64,000 bases of DNA from Puffinus mauretanicus (Eukaryota; Chordata; Aves; Procellariiformes; Procellariidae): positions 744,001 through 808,000 of the forward strand of contig JAJKFH010002315.1 of NCBI GenBank assembly GCA_023333565.1. Reading direction: 5' to 3'. The position numbers were made by a program, and so were the translations under genes. This document shows, piece by piece, positions 58,701-64,000 of the stretch. The notes beneath the pieces were generated by a model. It was not told the DNA's origin and made no database searches. It was given only the letters and a program-made list of their open reading frames with translations. Each line of letters starts with the position of its first letter. Within the stretch, counting starts at the first letter, position 1.

Positions 58701-61700
58701 GTTTCCCAATCCCATTCATCTTGTAGCCACAAAAAACAATTGTGCTGGCACAATTCAGAGAACAGTACATGGGTGAGAACAGACGGCAGGGAAAAGGGTC
58801 TGTTTAAATAGCTCTGTCACTGGAATATTCAAATTACAGTGTGAAAAGCTGTGAATTCAAAATCCTCCCCCCCACCTCCAGCACTACACATAATCATCCT
58901 GCAACAACATATTCCATAGTTTTGTTTTTAAAACCAATAAACTAGTAAGATTCAAAGTAGAAACGGACATTTACGAGGCTGACACAGAATTTAAGGAACT
59001 TTGGCAGAATCCATTTCAGTTGACTGAAGTCAGAATGTCCCGGGGGCAGCTGGAAGAGCTGCAGCAGGCGGATGTACACAGTCCGTCCCTCACGTAACAC
59101 TCAGCACTGCTTGTCCAGCATGGCACCTTCTATGAGCTACAAAAAGAAGCTAAGTATTATTTCTATTCCTAAAAATTGCTAGTACTAGTTCCAGAGTTCA
59201 AAACTAAAAAGCGGGCTCTTACTATTTTTGTAAAGCATCTGTTCCATCTCTCTGATAATTCAGTCACTGTCTTACTAGAGTTATCCCTTGGATCATGGAA
59301 AGAAAAAGGTTCTGGTAGGAAAAAAAAAAATCACCAAAAACCACGTATTGTATCAACAATTCTCAGTAAATGCAAGTAGATTACCGTCATTTAAGATGTA
59401 AGCATAGAGGAAAATTGAGTTTTGACTATATGACATTTTTAGGGCAAAAGAGCTATTTAGGAGACTACTAACATTTTTCTTGTTGCTTCCAAGTTCCAGA
59501 AAGTCTTGAGCAGTTACTCACAGCTGAGTAACTGTAAAGCAAAATTGGGGGGGTGGGTGATGATGAATAAAAAGTTCTGATCATACTTGCTGCAATGCAA
59601 AAATGCAACTTTATTAGTACACACACGTTACTTTGTAATTGTTCAAAATGAATGTATTAGCTAAATTAATCACACATTTAATCAGTTCAGATTTAGTACC
59701 TGACATTTGATGAACTGCTTTAATCACAGTTTTTCACCTCTGCCTGTTTACAATGAATAGCTAACTTTGCTGTATTTGAACGTTGCATATCATATTCAAC
59801 CACAGAACAACTAGCCTCAAGGTTTTAGGTTTTATGCTCCAGTGATTTTTCTACTACATTACTAATTTGTATGCACATTTGGGTTGTTTTATTTCAAAAA
59901 CGACAGTATGTTACGTAAAGATGGGAATTAAACCTATTACATTCTAAACACTTCCAGCATTCAAAAATGCGTACATTTTTGTATATCTCTATTATCTTCT
60001 TATTAGGAGATACCATCCTTCTGCAATGGTTACAAAGCATATAGCTTTTTTTAATATTGATTATACATAAAAAGACGGGTTTTAGTCCTTAGCACAAGTC
60101 AGTTCCTCAGGAGCTGTGGGGATGAGCTTCAGCAGCAGCCTTGGAATCAACACTTTGCATTTATTTTATTTTTAACAGCTATACCAGTCATATTCCAGAG
60201 GCCTGCAACTTCAGTACAGTTTCACTATCATTTTAAGCCAATATAAGCTGGCACTGCTGCTGAAAGAAATGGTCCCACCCTTCCCCACTGCTAGTTTTCA
60301 CATGTCCTTTCCTTGAGTCAGCACAAGCCATTCACAAAGACCCACAGCAAACACAACCAGGATACTCGTCTAGTTAAAAATCAACATTTCTCTCCCCCTT
60401 TTCCTTCTTGTTGTTGGGGGGCAGGGTGAGAAGGAATAAGGGAAAAGCTGAGTTAATTTTAAAGTGATCAGTTCCCCAACCCAGCTCACTGCATAGCCAC
60501 GTAAGGGTTGGCATGAGCAGAGCGGCAAGGAGAAGACGGGGACAAGACTGCTTTAACTCAGCAAGTGGGAATTCACACTGGCTGGAACTACTCATGAAAC
60601 CACACCTACAAGAGTAAAAACTGGAAGATAAAGTATTTAGGCACTCAAAGAAAAATATTCTCTTTCCCAAGCTAAACATAAATGAAAAGAAATAATTCAA
60701 ATTGTCAGATCAAATTTTAAATTAACGACTCTCCCTTTGTCTGTACTACCATTTCACCATTAGAAGTTTTGCTTAACATTTTTAAAGGAATTTGTAAACA
60801 AAAATCTTAACTGAAATGGCCATGCAAGCCAAAACCTTAACACAGAGCACAGGGACAAGACTGATGACAGAAGTCGGTCTGCCCAGAGAACGGGACAAAC
60901 TATACCGTAAAAAATTGCACTAGCATAAGCTACATCTCGATTCACTGGGTTTTCAAATATAACTTCACTTTTAAGAGCAGGCAAGTATATTTTAATCAGT
61001 ACACTAAGACTCTTCCACGTTAATTTCAATAAACTAAAGTTTGTATCTTAGAAAACCTGTTACTCCCAAGACCACCCCAATCTTACAGCTTCTCTCACTT
61101 TCATGATCTTTGTATTTCCAAAACACCGCAGTGATCATCATCGACAAACTTACAAGACCCGTATCATTAAACCGCAACCATCCCGACTCGCACACAGGAA
61201 TGCAATTCAGAGGAAAAGTTACTGGCCCCGATTCAATCTGCGAGTTGGATTCCAAACTGCGGGGTAGCTGTATTTCTAAAAGGAGAGCAGTTATGAGAAA
61301 CTACATGCTCCTAACACACCCTCATCACAAATGCATATTTGTGGCTTTCTCACTGTGTTCAGACCTTTCCCTTTATCTCATCAGTTGTAGTCATACTCTG
61401 ATCCAGAGCATTTGTCCACAGGATAAATTTATCCGTATCTATCTAGGAAAAAAAAAAAAAGGCACACTGAAGTGTGTTCCGATTAATCAGATAACTACTA
61501 ATGCCTTTTCCTAAATCCAGCTAAAAATTGTACTAATATACCTCACAGGCAAGAGGATCACTTAATTATTCATTCTGTAAAAGTATTCATTTGTTCTCAA
61601 TTTTAATTTAAATTAAATTGCATTTCAACTTAACATCTCCTTGATCTTTTATTATGACAAAATATGAAAAGCAAGCCTTGCTTTAACCTCTTTATAACCA

Positions 61701-63645
61701 TTCACTGCTTTATACATCTCTATCATATGCCATCTTGTTTGGATCAAGCAGCTCATTATGGCCACTCCGAAGCATCAAACATCCTTCTCTAGACCTTTTC
61801 TAGCTTTGAACCCAAACAATGTCACCAAAGAAAAAATACACTCTTGATTAATCAGTTTGAGATCCTTTTCCTACCTGAAACAGACACTCTACCATTCCAT
61901 TAAATATAAAAAAATTTGAGAATTCACAGTAAGATTGGTGAGTTCACAAGTTCTGCTCAAATTACGCACGAGTCGTTGAAGAAATTTCGCAACTTACATG
62001 GAACCTTTTTATTTTAAATGTTTTACAAATTACTTTAACGGTGCACACTTTTCAAATTTCCAGTTCAATAAATAATAATTTTCATGGGGTTTTATCACCT
62101 GTATTTTTTAATTAGAACTGCTCTCTTTCAAAGTACTCTTTCCCTTCTATTGCCCTCACTAGCACTGAAACCAATTGGAATACACACAGGAGAGCCTTCA
62201 ACCCCTGTAGTAACATCTTTAAAAAAATTTACAAACTATTATACACTGGTGATAACTTTAAGATCTCTAAACAGCGAGACAATGACTTGGAGCAGTTTGA
62301 GAGCTTTAAAGATGCGCTTTGACTCATTAAAGTCTTTTTATTTCTTTTAGCTTCAGCACTAACGACACACAACTCAGAGTTAATAGGCATATTATCATTA
62401 GTTCCAAAAATTCTAAACAAGTTTAATCTTTCCTGTAACAACATTAAACTCTGATTAGCTACCTTCACCTCAGGGTAGTAAAAGACTTTACATTTCTTTT
62501 GCCATACAGCCCCAAAATTGCTCCCCCTCCGTCGTACTGTGGGCAGATACGTTCAACAAACTACTCGCAGGGACTTTCAAGTCTTTTAAACAAGAGAAAA
62601 CGAGTTAAGAACTTGTGCAGTACGTAACATTTGTTCTAATATACACATCCTTATTACCGTGCACTTGTCAAAACTAAAATTCAGATATTATCAACTACCA
62701 CTTTCAACATTCCCCACATTCTCTCTCGGCCCCGACCCCCCACGTACCCGCGCTGCCGTTTCACCCCCTGCTCCCCCCCAGACCCAATGCAGGGAGTTCA
62801 CGCCCGGGGACGGTCCGAGCTCCCCGGTACCGTAACCCACCGCCGTGCCGAAAACCAACCCTCCACTTCTCGGGCTCTTTGCCAGTTTCTAACCCAAATC
62901 AGCACGTTCACGTCCTCTCCGAGGCGGCTTGTTCCCCTGCAACCCTCTTTCGAGAAACTTAACGAGCAGCTTTCGGGAAAGCTCGAGCCGCCCGTATTCC
63001 CCGTGCCCCGTTACTTCGCGCTCCCAACTCCAGGCCGAAGCGCCCGCCCACGGGCAGCGCCGGGCCCCGGCCCGCATCCCTGCGGATGCGCCGCCGACCG
63101 GCGAGGCAAACAGGGCGGCGAGCGGGGCCGCAGCCGCATTCCCGGCCCGGCACCGGCGGGGAGGGAAGGGGCCTTGCAGCCCCCCGCCGCAGCGCCGCTC
63201 CCGCGGGGACCGCCGCCGGGCCCCGAGCGCAGAAACCTGTCGGGACACATTCTTGAGGCTGCCGCGGCCGGGCCAGGAATGCGGCCGGGGGAGCCGGGCT
63301 CAGCCCCAGCGCGGACCGCGGGGCCCCTCGCGGCGGGGAGCCGGCGGCCGAGCATCCCGGCGCGGCCCGCAGGCCAGCGGCGGGGCGGGGGGCCCTCAGG
63401 GCGGGCGAAGCTCCCCGCCGGCCCGAGGAGGAGGAGGAGGCGGAGGCGGCGGGGGGGGGCGACGGCCCGACGCGCGGGCCCGGGCGGCAGGGCCGGCCGT
63501 TAGCGACGGTTAACGGCGCGGGCACGGCGGCCCCCCCGCGGCCCCGCCTCCCCGGCCCGCTGCCACACTCACCCTTGGAGTAGAGGGACTTGGGGGACTC
63601 GAGGTCGAGGTCGGCGCTGAGCAGAGAGATGAAGTCCGAGGGCAT
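1..63645 (-). CDS. NFAT5: NFAT5 (TonEBP), 12 exons seen, 3' end outside window
   Basis: This entry covers the whole coding span; the exons follow separately. NFAT5 is a Rel-homology transcription factor. It moves to the nucleus under hypertonic stress, binds TonE/ORE elements as a dimer that encircles DNA, and switches on osmolyte and chaperone genes such as AKR1B1, SLC5A3, SLC6A12 and HSPA1. The spliced frame joins 73+126+559+193+191+173+135+53+133+78+149+1721 bases, with every phase matching, and gives 1194 codons plus two bases. Recognition rests on the N-terminus MPSDFISLL, the nuclear localisation signal at 199-216, the Rel loop [10 protein letters not shown] and the Q-rich C-terminal half. 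Lacking the optional 18-residue exon of some human isoforms, it resembles the 1531-residue human isoform. Its stop codon and 3' UTR are not in the window. The human comparison is from memory, not from an alignment. Confidence 0.97.
942..980 (-). repeat. Mixed CAG/CAA tract coding 13 glutamines
   Basis: Thirteen consecutive Gln codons (residues 869-881 of this model) are written as a mixture of CAG and CAA, read as ctg and ttg on the plus strand. CAA interruptions break the longest pure CAG run to four units, which normally makes such tracts stable. The tract sits between LSN and AMET in the activation domain. Confidence 0.95.
1722..2228 (-). other. NFAT5: NFAT5 intron 11 (0.5 kb)
   Basis: Starts GTAAGT and ends GCTTTTTTCAG. 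Plain AT-rich sequence with no recognisable element. Confidence 0.9.
2229..2377 (-). CDS. NFAT5: NFAT5 exon 11 (residues 572-621): linker
   Basis: The acceptor is a tandem CAGCAG at 2380-2375. Using the first AG gives [20 protein letters not shown], then [20 protein letters not shown] and [10 protein letters not shown]; using the second would drop one alanine. The donor AAG|GTAAGT starts at 2228. The segment MIKNEDV contains a second psi-K-x-E-like site. The exon links the Rel/IPT region to the activation domain. Confidence 0.94.
2378..5787 (-). other. NFAT5: NFAT5 intron 10 (3.4 kb)
   Basis: Starts GTACTA and ends in the tandem acceptor. The sequence is AT-rich and unique by eye. Short open frames on the plus strand, the longest 101 codons at 3741-4046, have no recognisable similarity. 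No transposon was recognised. Confidence 0.88.
5788..5865 (-). CDS. NFAT5: NFAT5 exon 10 (residues 546-571): linker
   Basis: The acceptor TTGTCTCGACAG and the donor AAAG|GTACTA (5787) bound 78 bases. The exon encodes [20 protein letters not shown] and FEEAIK. The VKKE tetrapeptide looks like a SUMO-acceptor site of the form psi-K-x-E; that is inference from the motif. The exon length is a multiple of three with the same phase at both ends, so skipping would preserve frame. Confidence 0.94.
5866..6507 (-). other. NFAT5: NFAT5 intron 9 (0.6 kb)
   Basis: Starts GTATGT and ends CTCGACAG. It is AT-rich, with an A-rich stretch near 5920-5943. Nothing functional is recognised. Confidence 0.88.
6508..6640 (-). 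CDS. NFAT5: NFAT5 exon 9 (residues 502-545): end of IPT domain
   Basis: The acceptor GCGTTGCAG precedes AATCACC. The exon encodes [20 protein letters not shown], then [20 protein letters not shown] and TPDT. This completes the IPT fold; VPPYH and the VQPFTYTP ending are family hallmarks. The donor is taken as ACAT|GTATGT at 6507, because it is the only nearby GT that keeps frame with exon 10. The junction then reads TPD-TSG-TLNVNV, where I recall human as PDPAAAGALNVNV, so this edge differs from mammals. Confidence 0.92.
6641..7756 (-). other. NFAT5: NFAT5 intron 8 (1.1 kb)
   Basis: Starts GTACTTCTGC and ends GTTGCAG. It has the compound trinucleotide microsatellite at 7693-7746 immediately after the donor; otherwise it is plain AT-rich sequence. 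The 170-base intron 7 (7810-7979) next door contains nothing notable. Confidence 0.9.
7693..7746. repeat. Compound trinucleotide microsatellite
   Basis: Plus-strand units run ggt (2), then tag (5) from 7701, then taa (10) from 7716 to 7745. In gene sense this is (ATT)n starting at intron 8 position +11. It is probably length-variable between individuals. Confidence 0.95.
7757..7809 (-). CDS. NFAT5: NFAT5 exon 8 (residues 484-501), 53-base small exon
   Basis: The acceptor TTTCATTTAG and the donor CAG|GTACTT (7756) bound a 53-base exon. It encodes [18 protein letters not shown], a surface segment of the IPT domain. Skipping it would shift the frame. A trinucleotide microsatellite begins 11 bases into the following intron. 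Confidence 0.95.
7980..8114 (-). CDS. NFAT5: NFAT5 exon 7 (residues 439-483): start of IPT/TIG domain
   Basis: The acceptor CAATTGCAG is at 8115 and above. The donor TCTG|GTTAGT starts at 7979 and departs from consensus at +3. The exon encodes [20 protein letters not shown], then [20 protein letters not shown] and QENVS. The pattern [12 protein letters not shown] is the usual opening of an IPT (immunoglobulin-like, plexins, transcription factors) fold, the dimerisation module of Rel proteins. Only 170 bases of intron separate it from exon 8. Confidence 0.95.
8115..11907 (-). other. NFAT5: NFAT5 intron 6 (3.8 kb)
   Basis: Bounded by GTAAGT and ATTGCAG. It contains the 3' end of a CR1 element at 8664-8775. 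An open frame of 124 codons at 10603-10977 on the plus strand has no recognisable similarity and is treated as chance. The remainder is AT-rich unique sequence. Confidence 0.88.
8664..8775 (+). mobile_element. CR1 LINE, 3'-end fragment (112 bp)
   Basis: The stretch contains gcccatggcaggggagttgg, then gaactagatggtctttaagg and tcccttccaa, and ends in the 8-mer repeat attctatg-attctatg. This is the characteristic 3' end of chicken-repeat-1 (CR1) non-LTR retrotransposons. It is 5'-truncated, as nearly all copies are, and is inserted antisense to NFAT5 in intron 6. The well-preserved terminal repeat suggests a fairly young copy. Confidence 0.92.
11908..12080 (-). CDS. NFAT5: NFAT5 exon 6 (residues 381-438): end of Rel domain
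   Basis: The acceptor TTTTGTTAG precedes GGTTGATTGC, and the donor TGCA|GTAAGT starts at 11907. The encoded sequence runs [58 protein letters not shown]. It carries the last strands of the Rel DNA-binding domain and the lysine-rich KKKSTRAR turn. The ILC end leads into the IPT domain encoded by the next three exons. Confidence 0.96.
12081..14061 (-). other. NFAT5: NFAT5 intron 5 (2.0 kb)
   Basis: Bounded by GTGAGT and TTTTGTTAG. It starts, in gene sense, just before a CTTTTC-type pyrimidine repeat (14035-14054, aagaaaagaaaag on the plus strand). The rest is unremarkable AT-rich sequence. Confidence 0.88.
14062..14252 (-). CDS. NFAT5: NFAT5 exon 5 (residues 318-380): Rel homology domain
   Basis: The acceptor GCTTTTC-free tract ends in TGTTTCAG, and the donor TTGC|GTGAGT starts at 14061. 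The exon encodes [20 protein letters not shown], then [40 protein letters not shown] and MTLA. This is the beta-sandwich core of the DNA-binding Rel domain, with the HGFYQACRV strand typical of NFAT proteins. It ends two bases into codon 381. Confidence 0.96.
14253..18952 (-). other. NFAT5: NFAT5 intron 4 (4.7 kb)
   Basis: Unique AT-rich sequence between GTAGGC and TTTCAG. An A-rich low-complexity run lies at 18479-18530 and another at 15657-15680. A somewhat GC-richer stretch at 17580-18200 has short open frames on both strands without recognisable similarity. Nothing else is supported. Confidence 0.88.
18479..18530. repeat. A-rich low-complexity tract
   Basis: Fourteen A, then gac and further A runs separated by single C. 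Located in intron 4. In gene sense it is a U-rich tract of about 50 bases. Confidence 0.85.
18953..19145 (-). CDS. NFAT5: NFAT5 exon 4 (residues 253-317): start of Rel homology domain
   Basis: The acceptor TTTGACTTCCCAG lies at 19146 and above, and the donor AAG|GTAGGC begins at 18952. The exon completes Gly253, then reads [40 protein letters not shown] and [20 protein letters not shown], ending VK. The segment [10 protein letters not shown] is the DNA recognition loop of Rel-family proteins. T298, E299 and R302, whose replacement abolishes DNA binding in human NFAT5, are all present at the same numbers. The exon ends in phase 0. Confidence 0.96.
19146..24109 (-). other. NFAT5: NFAT5 intron 3 (5.0 kb)
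   Basis: The intron begins with the unusual donor GTTGGTATCT and a U-rich tract. It holds a compact CpG-rich patch with hairpins at 20680-20770, an inverted repeat at 20859-20880, A-rich low-complexity stretches (for example 23205-23320), and a moderately GC-rich segment at 21160-21350. No additional exon was recognised. Confidence 0.88.
24073..24096. repeat. T9-A15 homopolymer pair beside exon 3 donor
   Basis: Nine T then fifteen A on the plus strand. In gene sense, U15 begins 13 bases after the first base of the intron 3 donor and is followed by A9. The two runs could pair as a weak hairpin. Confidence 0.95.
24110..24668 (-). CDS. NFAT5: NFAT5 exon 3 (residues 67-252): auxiliary export domain and NLS
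   Basis: This 559-base exon starts after the acceptor ACACCGCAG. It includes Met77 (MGGACSSF), the start of the shorter human isoform a. It has long serine/threonine runs and then [20 protein letters not shown], which matches the auxiliary export domain assigned to human 132-156. S120, S134, T135, Y143, S155 and S158, reported phosphosites in human, fall at the same numbers. The bipartite nuclear localisation signal [18 protein letters not shown] is at 199-216. A QQQQ run at 130-133 precedes S134. The exon must end AAT GG to keep frame with exon 4, so the donor is GTTGGT, a weak match to consensus. A second GT lies four bases downstream. Confidence 0.95.
24669..37689 (-). other. NFAT5: NFAT5 intron 2 (13.0 kb)
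   Basis: The donor GTAAGC and acceptor CACCGCAG bound it. The sequence is AT-rich, with an A-rich AAAAC-type tract at 30190-30243 and two GC-richer patches with CpG near 31470-31650 and 35320-35480. A perfect 8-bp stem hairpin lies at 26316-26335 and a 14-base palindrome at 26742-26755. No coding exon, structured RNA or clear transposon was recognised. Confidence 0.88.
30190..30243. repeat. A-rich tract with C spacers, then AAAG repeats
   Basis: Runs of 7-11 A separated by single C, followed by gaaagaaagaaaag. This resembles the tail of a retroposed sequence, but no body was recognised next to it. It is listed as low-complexity sequence. Confidence 0.85.
37690..37815 (-). CDS. NFAT5: NFAT5 exon 2 (residues 25-66)
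   Basis: The acceptor CTCTGTTCAACAG precedes the exon, and the donor GCTG|GTAAGC follows it at 37689. It completes the Glu25 codon and encodes [20 protein letters not shown], then [22 protein letters not shown]. This is the conserved serine- and proline-rich N-terminal regulatory segment. Phase is 1 on entry and 1 on exit, so the 126-base exon could be skipped in frame. The optional exon coding for an 18-residue insert in some human isoforms would lie just 5' of this one; I did not find it. Confidence 0.96.
48881..48971 (+). repeat. T/G-rich low-complexity tract
   Basis: About 90 bases made almost only of T and G on the plus strand. Four runs of three to five G separated by T-rich loops lie between 48899 and 48942. 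It is in intron 1, so the nascent transcript carries the A/C-rich complement. Confidence 0.85.
53934..53946. repeat. G13 homopolymer
   Basis: Thirteen consecutive G on the plus strand in intron 1, followed by a run of A. Such a run is unstable and error-prone in sequencing. Confidence 0.9.
54957..55368 (+). mobile_element. CR1 LINE, 3' fragment (about 410 bp)
   Basis: The copy reads through gagatgagaaggctcagggg, atacctgatgggaggg, gacaggacaagaggtaatgg, ggttgtggagtctccatcc and gattagatgatctcaagagg, in the order found in avian CR1 3' ends. It stops at a decayed terminal octamer repeat (gactgtgtgactg). It lacks the 5' reverse-transcriptase region and has small indels, so it cannot move. It lies antisense to NFAT5 in intron 1. 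The 87-codon open frame within it is a relic. Confidence 0.93.
63425..63460 (+). repeat. GGA/GGC-repeat purine tract near exon 1
   Basis: gaggaggaggaggcggaggc followed by a nine-G run, in the CpG island just inside intron 1. At least six G-runs lie within 36 bases on the non-coding strand, a strong quadruplex pattern. Open frames reading polyarginine or polyglycine here are compositional artefacts. Confidence 0.85.
63573..63645 (-). CDS. NFAT5: NFAT5 exon 1 coding part (residues 1-24, start codon)
   Basis: The exon encodes [16 protein letters not shown] followed by SPKSLYSK, and one base of codon 25. The stretch around LLSADLDL is the leucine-rich nuclear export signal described for human residues 8-15. 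The ATG at 63645-63643 was chosen because it matches the known N-terminus and has G at -3. No other ATG occurs on this strand between 63984 and 63645. The donor reads AAGG|GTGAGT at 63572. The frame stays open upstream for about 45 codons but contains no ATG. Confidence 0.96.
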
Positions 63646-63921
63646 CGCAGCTCCGCGGCCCGGCAGGGGCGAGGGGGGCGGCGGGAGGAGGGGGCCGGGC
63701 CGGGAGGGGGGCGCTGCTGCCTCCGCCGCCCCGGGGTGGGGAGGGGAGACACCGGCAGGCGAGAGCGCGGCGCTCCGCACGTCGGGGCCGTGAATCGGGC
63801 TGGGTCGGGCCAGGCCGGGGGCTCCGCTCGCCGTCGGGACCGGGCACCGCCACCCGCCGCCGCTGACAGGAACCGGCTGCTGCCAACGGAACGCGCCCGA
63901 CCGCCCCCTCCGTTACCGCTC

Positions 63922-63933
63922 TGCGCCTGCGCG
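63922..63933. promoter_or_regulatory. NRF1-like site 1
   Basis: TGCGCCTGCGCG fits the NRF1 consensus YGCGCAYGCGCR with one substitution. It lies about 280 bases upstream of the start codon, in the CpG island. NRF1 sites are typical of TATA-less vertebrate promoters. Confidence 0.55.
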
Positions 63934-63980
63934 GGCGCCGGGGAGGGGGCGCAGACAAGGAACCCCAGCGCCGCCGGCCC

Positions 63981-63990
63981 GCGCATGCGC
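63981..63990. promoter_or_regulatory. NRF1-like site 2 (perfect palindrome)
   Basis: GCGCATGCGC is a perfect 10-base palindrome and the core of the NRF1 site. It also contains the only upstream minus-strand ATG in the region (63986-63984). If the site works as a promoter element, that ATG is probably not transcribed. Confidence 0.55.
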
Positions 63991-64000
63991 TCCGGCGGGC

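Larger units (their letters stand above)
37816..63572 (-). other. NFAT5: NFAT5 intron 1 (25.8 kb)
   Basis: This intron has a donor GGTGAGTG and an acceptor TTCAACAG. Its first 0.8 kb belongs to the CpG island. The rest is mostly AT-rich unique sequence. It contains a CR1 fragment (54957-55368), a G13 homopolymer (53934-53946), a T/G-rich tract (48881-48971), and several GC-richer patches with CpGs near 42700-43020, 55850-56060, 57840-57960 and 58270-58620. A possible old repeat lies at 61660-61810. Open frames of up to 144 codons show no family resemblance, no splice support and no biased composition beyond local GC. I saw no convincing second gene. Confidence 0.9.
62730..64000. promoter_or_regulatory. 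NFAT5: CpG-island promoter and 5' UTR region of NFAT5
   Basis: From about 62.73 kb to the window end the sequence turns abruptly GC-rich with dense CpG, against AT-rich DNA on the left. It holds the exon 1 coding part (63573-63645), the presumed 5' UTR above it, and the first kilobase of intron 1 below it. Two NRF1-like palindromes (63922-63933 and 63981-63990) and GC boxes such as ggggcgg near 63675 are visible. No TATA box is seen. The transcription start cannot be fixed from sequence, but it probably lies between 63646 and about 63920. Runs of G on the plus strand suggest quadruplex potential. Confidence 0.85.

Noticed and set aside
62787..63513. Long plus-strand open frames (238 and 194 codons) over the CpG island
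   Set aside because: They are rich in Arg, Pro, Gly and Ala in every frame, as GC-rich DNA dictates, have no domain resemblance, and run through the NFAT5 promoter region.
63510..63986. Minus-strand 158-codon frame starting at ATG 63986
   Set aside because: It is out of frame with MPSDF, runs through the exon 1 donor into the intron, and starts inside an NRF1 motif that is probably upstream of transcription.
1..64000. CRISPR array, operon, riboswitch, tRNA or rRNA genes
   Set aside because: No regularly spaced direct repeats, no gene clusters and no cloverleaf-like or rRNA-like sequence were seen; the window is vertebrate intronic DNA.

Overview
The window is vertebrate nuclear DNA, almost certainly from a bird. 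One gene spans it on the minus strand: NFAT5 (TonEBP/OREBP), the Rel-family transcription factor of osmotic stress. Evidence for a bird is indirect. The introns are compact, interspersed repeats are sparse, the only clear transposons are two short CR1 LINE 3' ends, and the protein is close to, but not identical with, the mammalian one as I remember it. No bacterial-style gene, operon or CRISPR array is present. Nearly all other open frames of 60-140 codons are chance frames in introns.

Layout, read from high to low coordinates (5' to 3' of the gene): a CpG-island promoter and 5' UTR (about 62.73-64.0 kb) with exon 1 coding sequence at 63573-63645; a 25.8 kb intron 1; exon 2 at 37690-37815; a 13.0 kb intron 2; exon 3 at 24110-24668; exon 4 at 18953-19145; exon 5 at 14062-14252; exon 6 at 11908-12080; exon 7 at 7980-8114; exon 8 at 7757-7809; exon 9 at 6508-6640; exon 10 at 5788-5865; exon 11 at 2229-2377; and the large glutamine-rich exon 12 from 1721 down to base 1, where the window cuts it. 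Every junction is GT-AG and the phases join without a break: 3584 coding bases, 1194 complete codons plus two bases. In this model the numbering falls on the published human landmarks: the second start at Met77, S120, T135, Y143, S155, the nuclear localisation signal at 199-216, and the DNA-contact residues T298/E299/R302.

The exons build the protein in order: N-terminal export signal and acidic/serine-rich regulatory region (exons 1-3), Rel homology DNA-binding domain (exons 4-6), IPT/TIG dimerisation domain (exons 7-9), linker (exons 10-11), and a Q/S-rich transactivation domain (exon 12). The remaining C-terminus, perhaps 330 residues judging from the 1531-residue human isoform, and the 3' UTR lie left of base 1.

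The most interesting signals concern RNA processing: a tandem GTNNGT donor on exon 3 followed by a U15 tract, a NAGNAG acceptor on exon 11, and an ATT microsatellite 11 bases into intron 8. The activation domain also carries a degenerate repeat of about 20 residues. No previously undescribed system was identified. Intron statements are limited to what can be read by eye.
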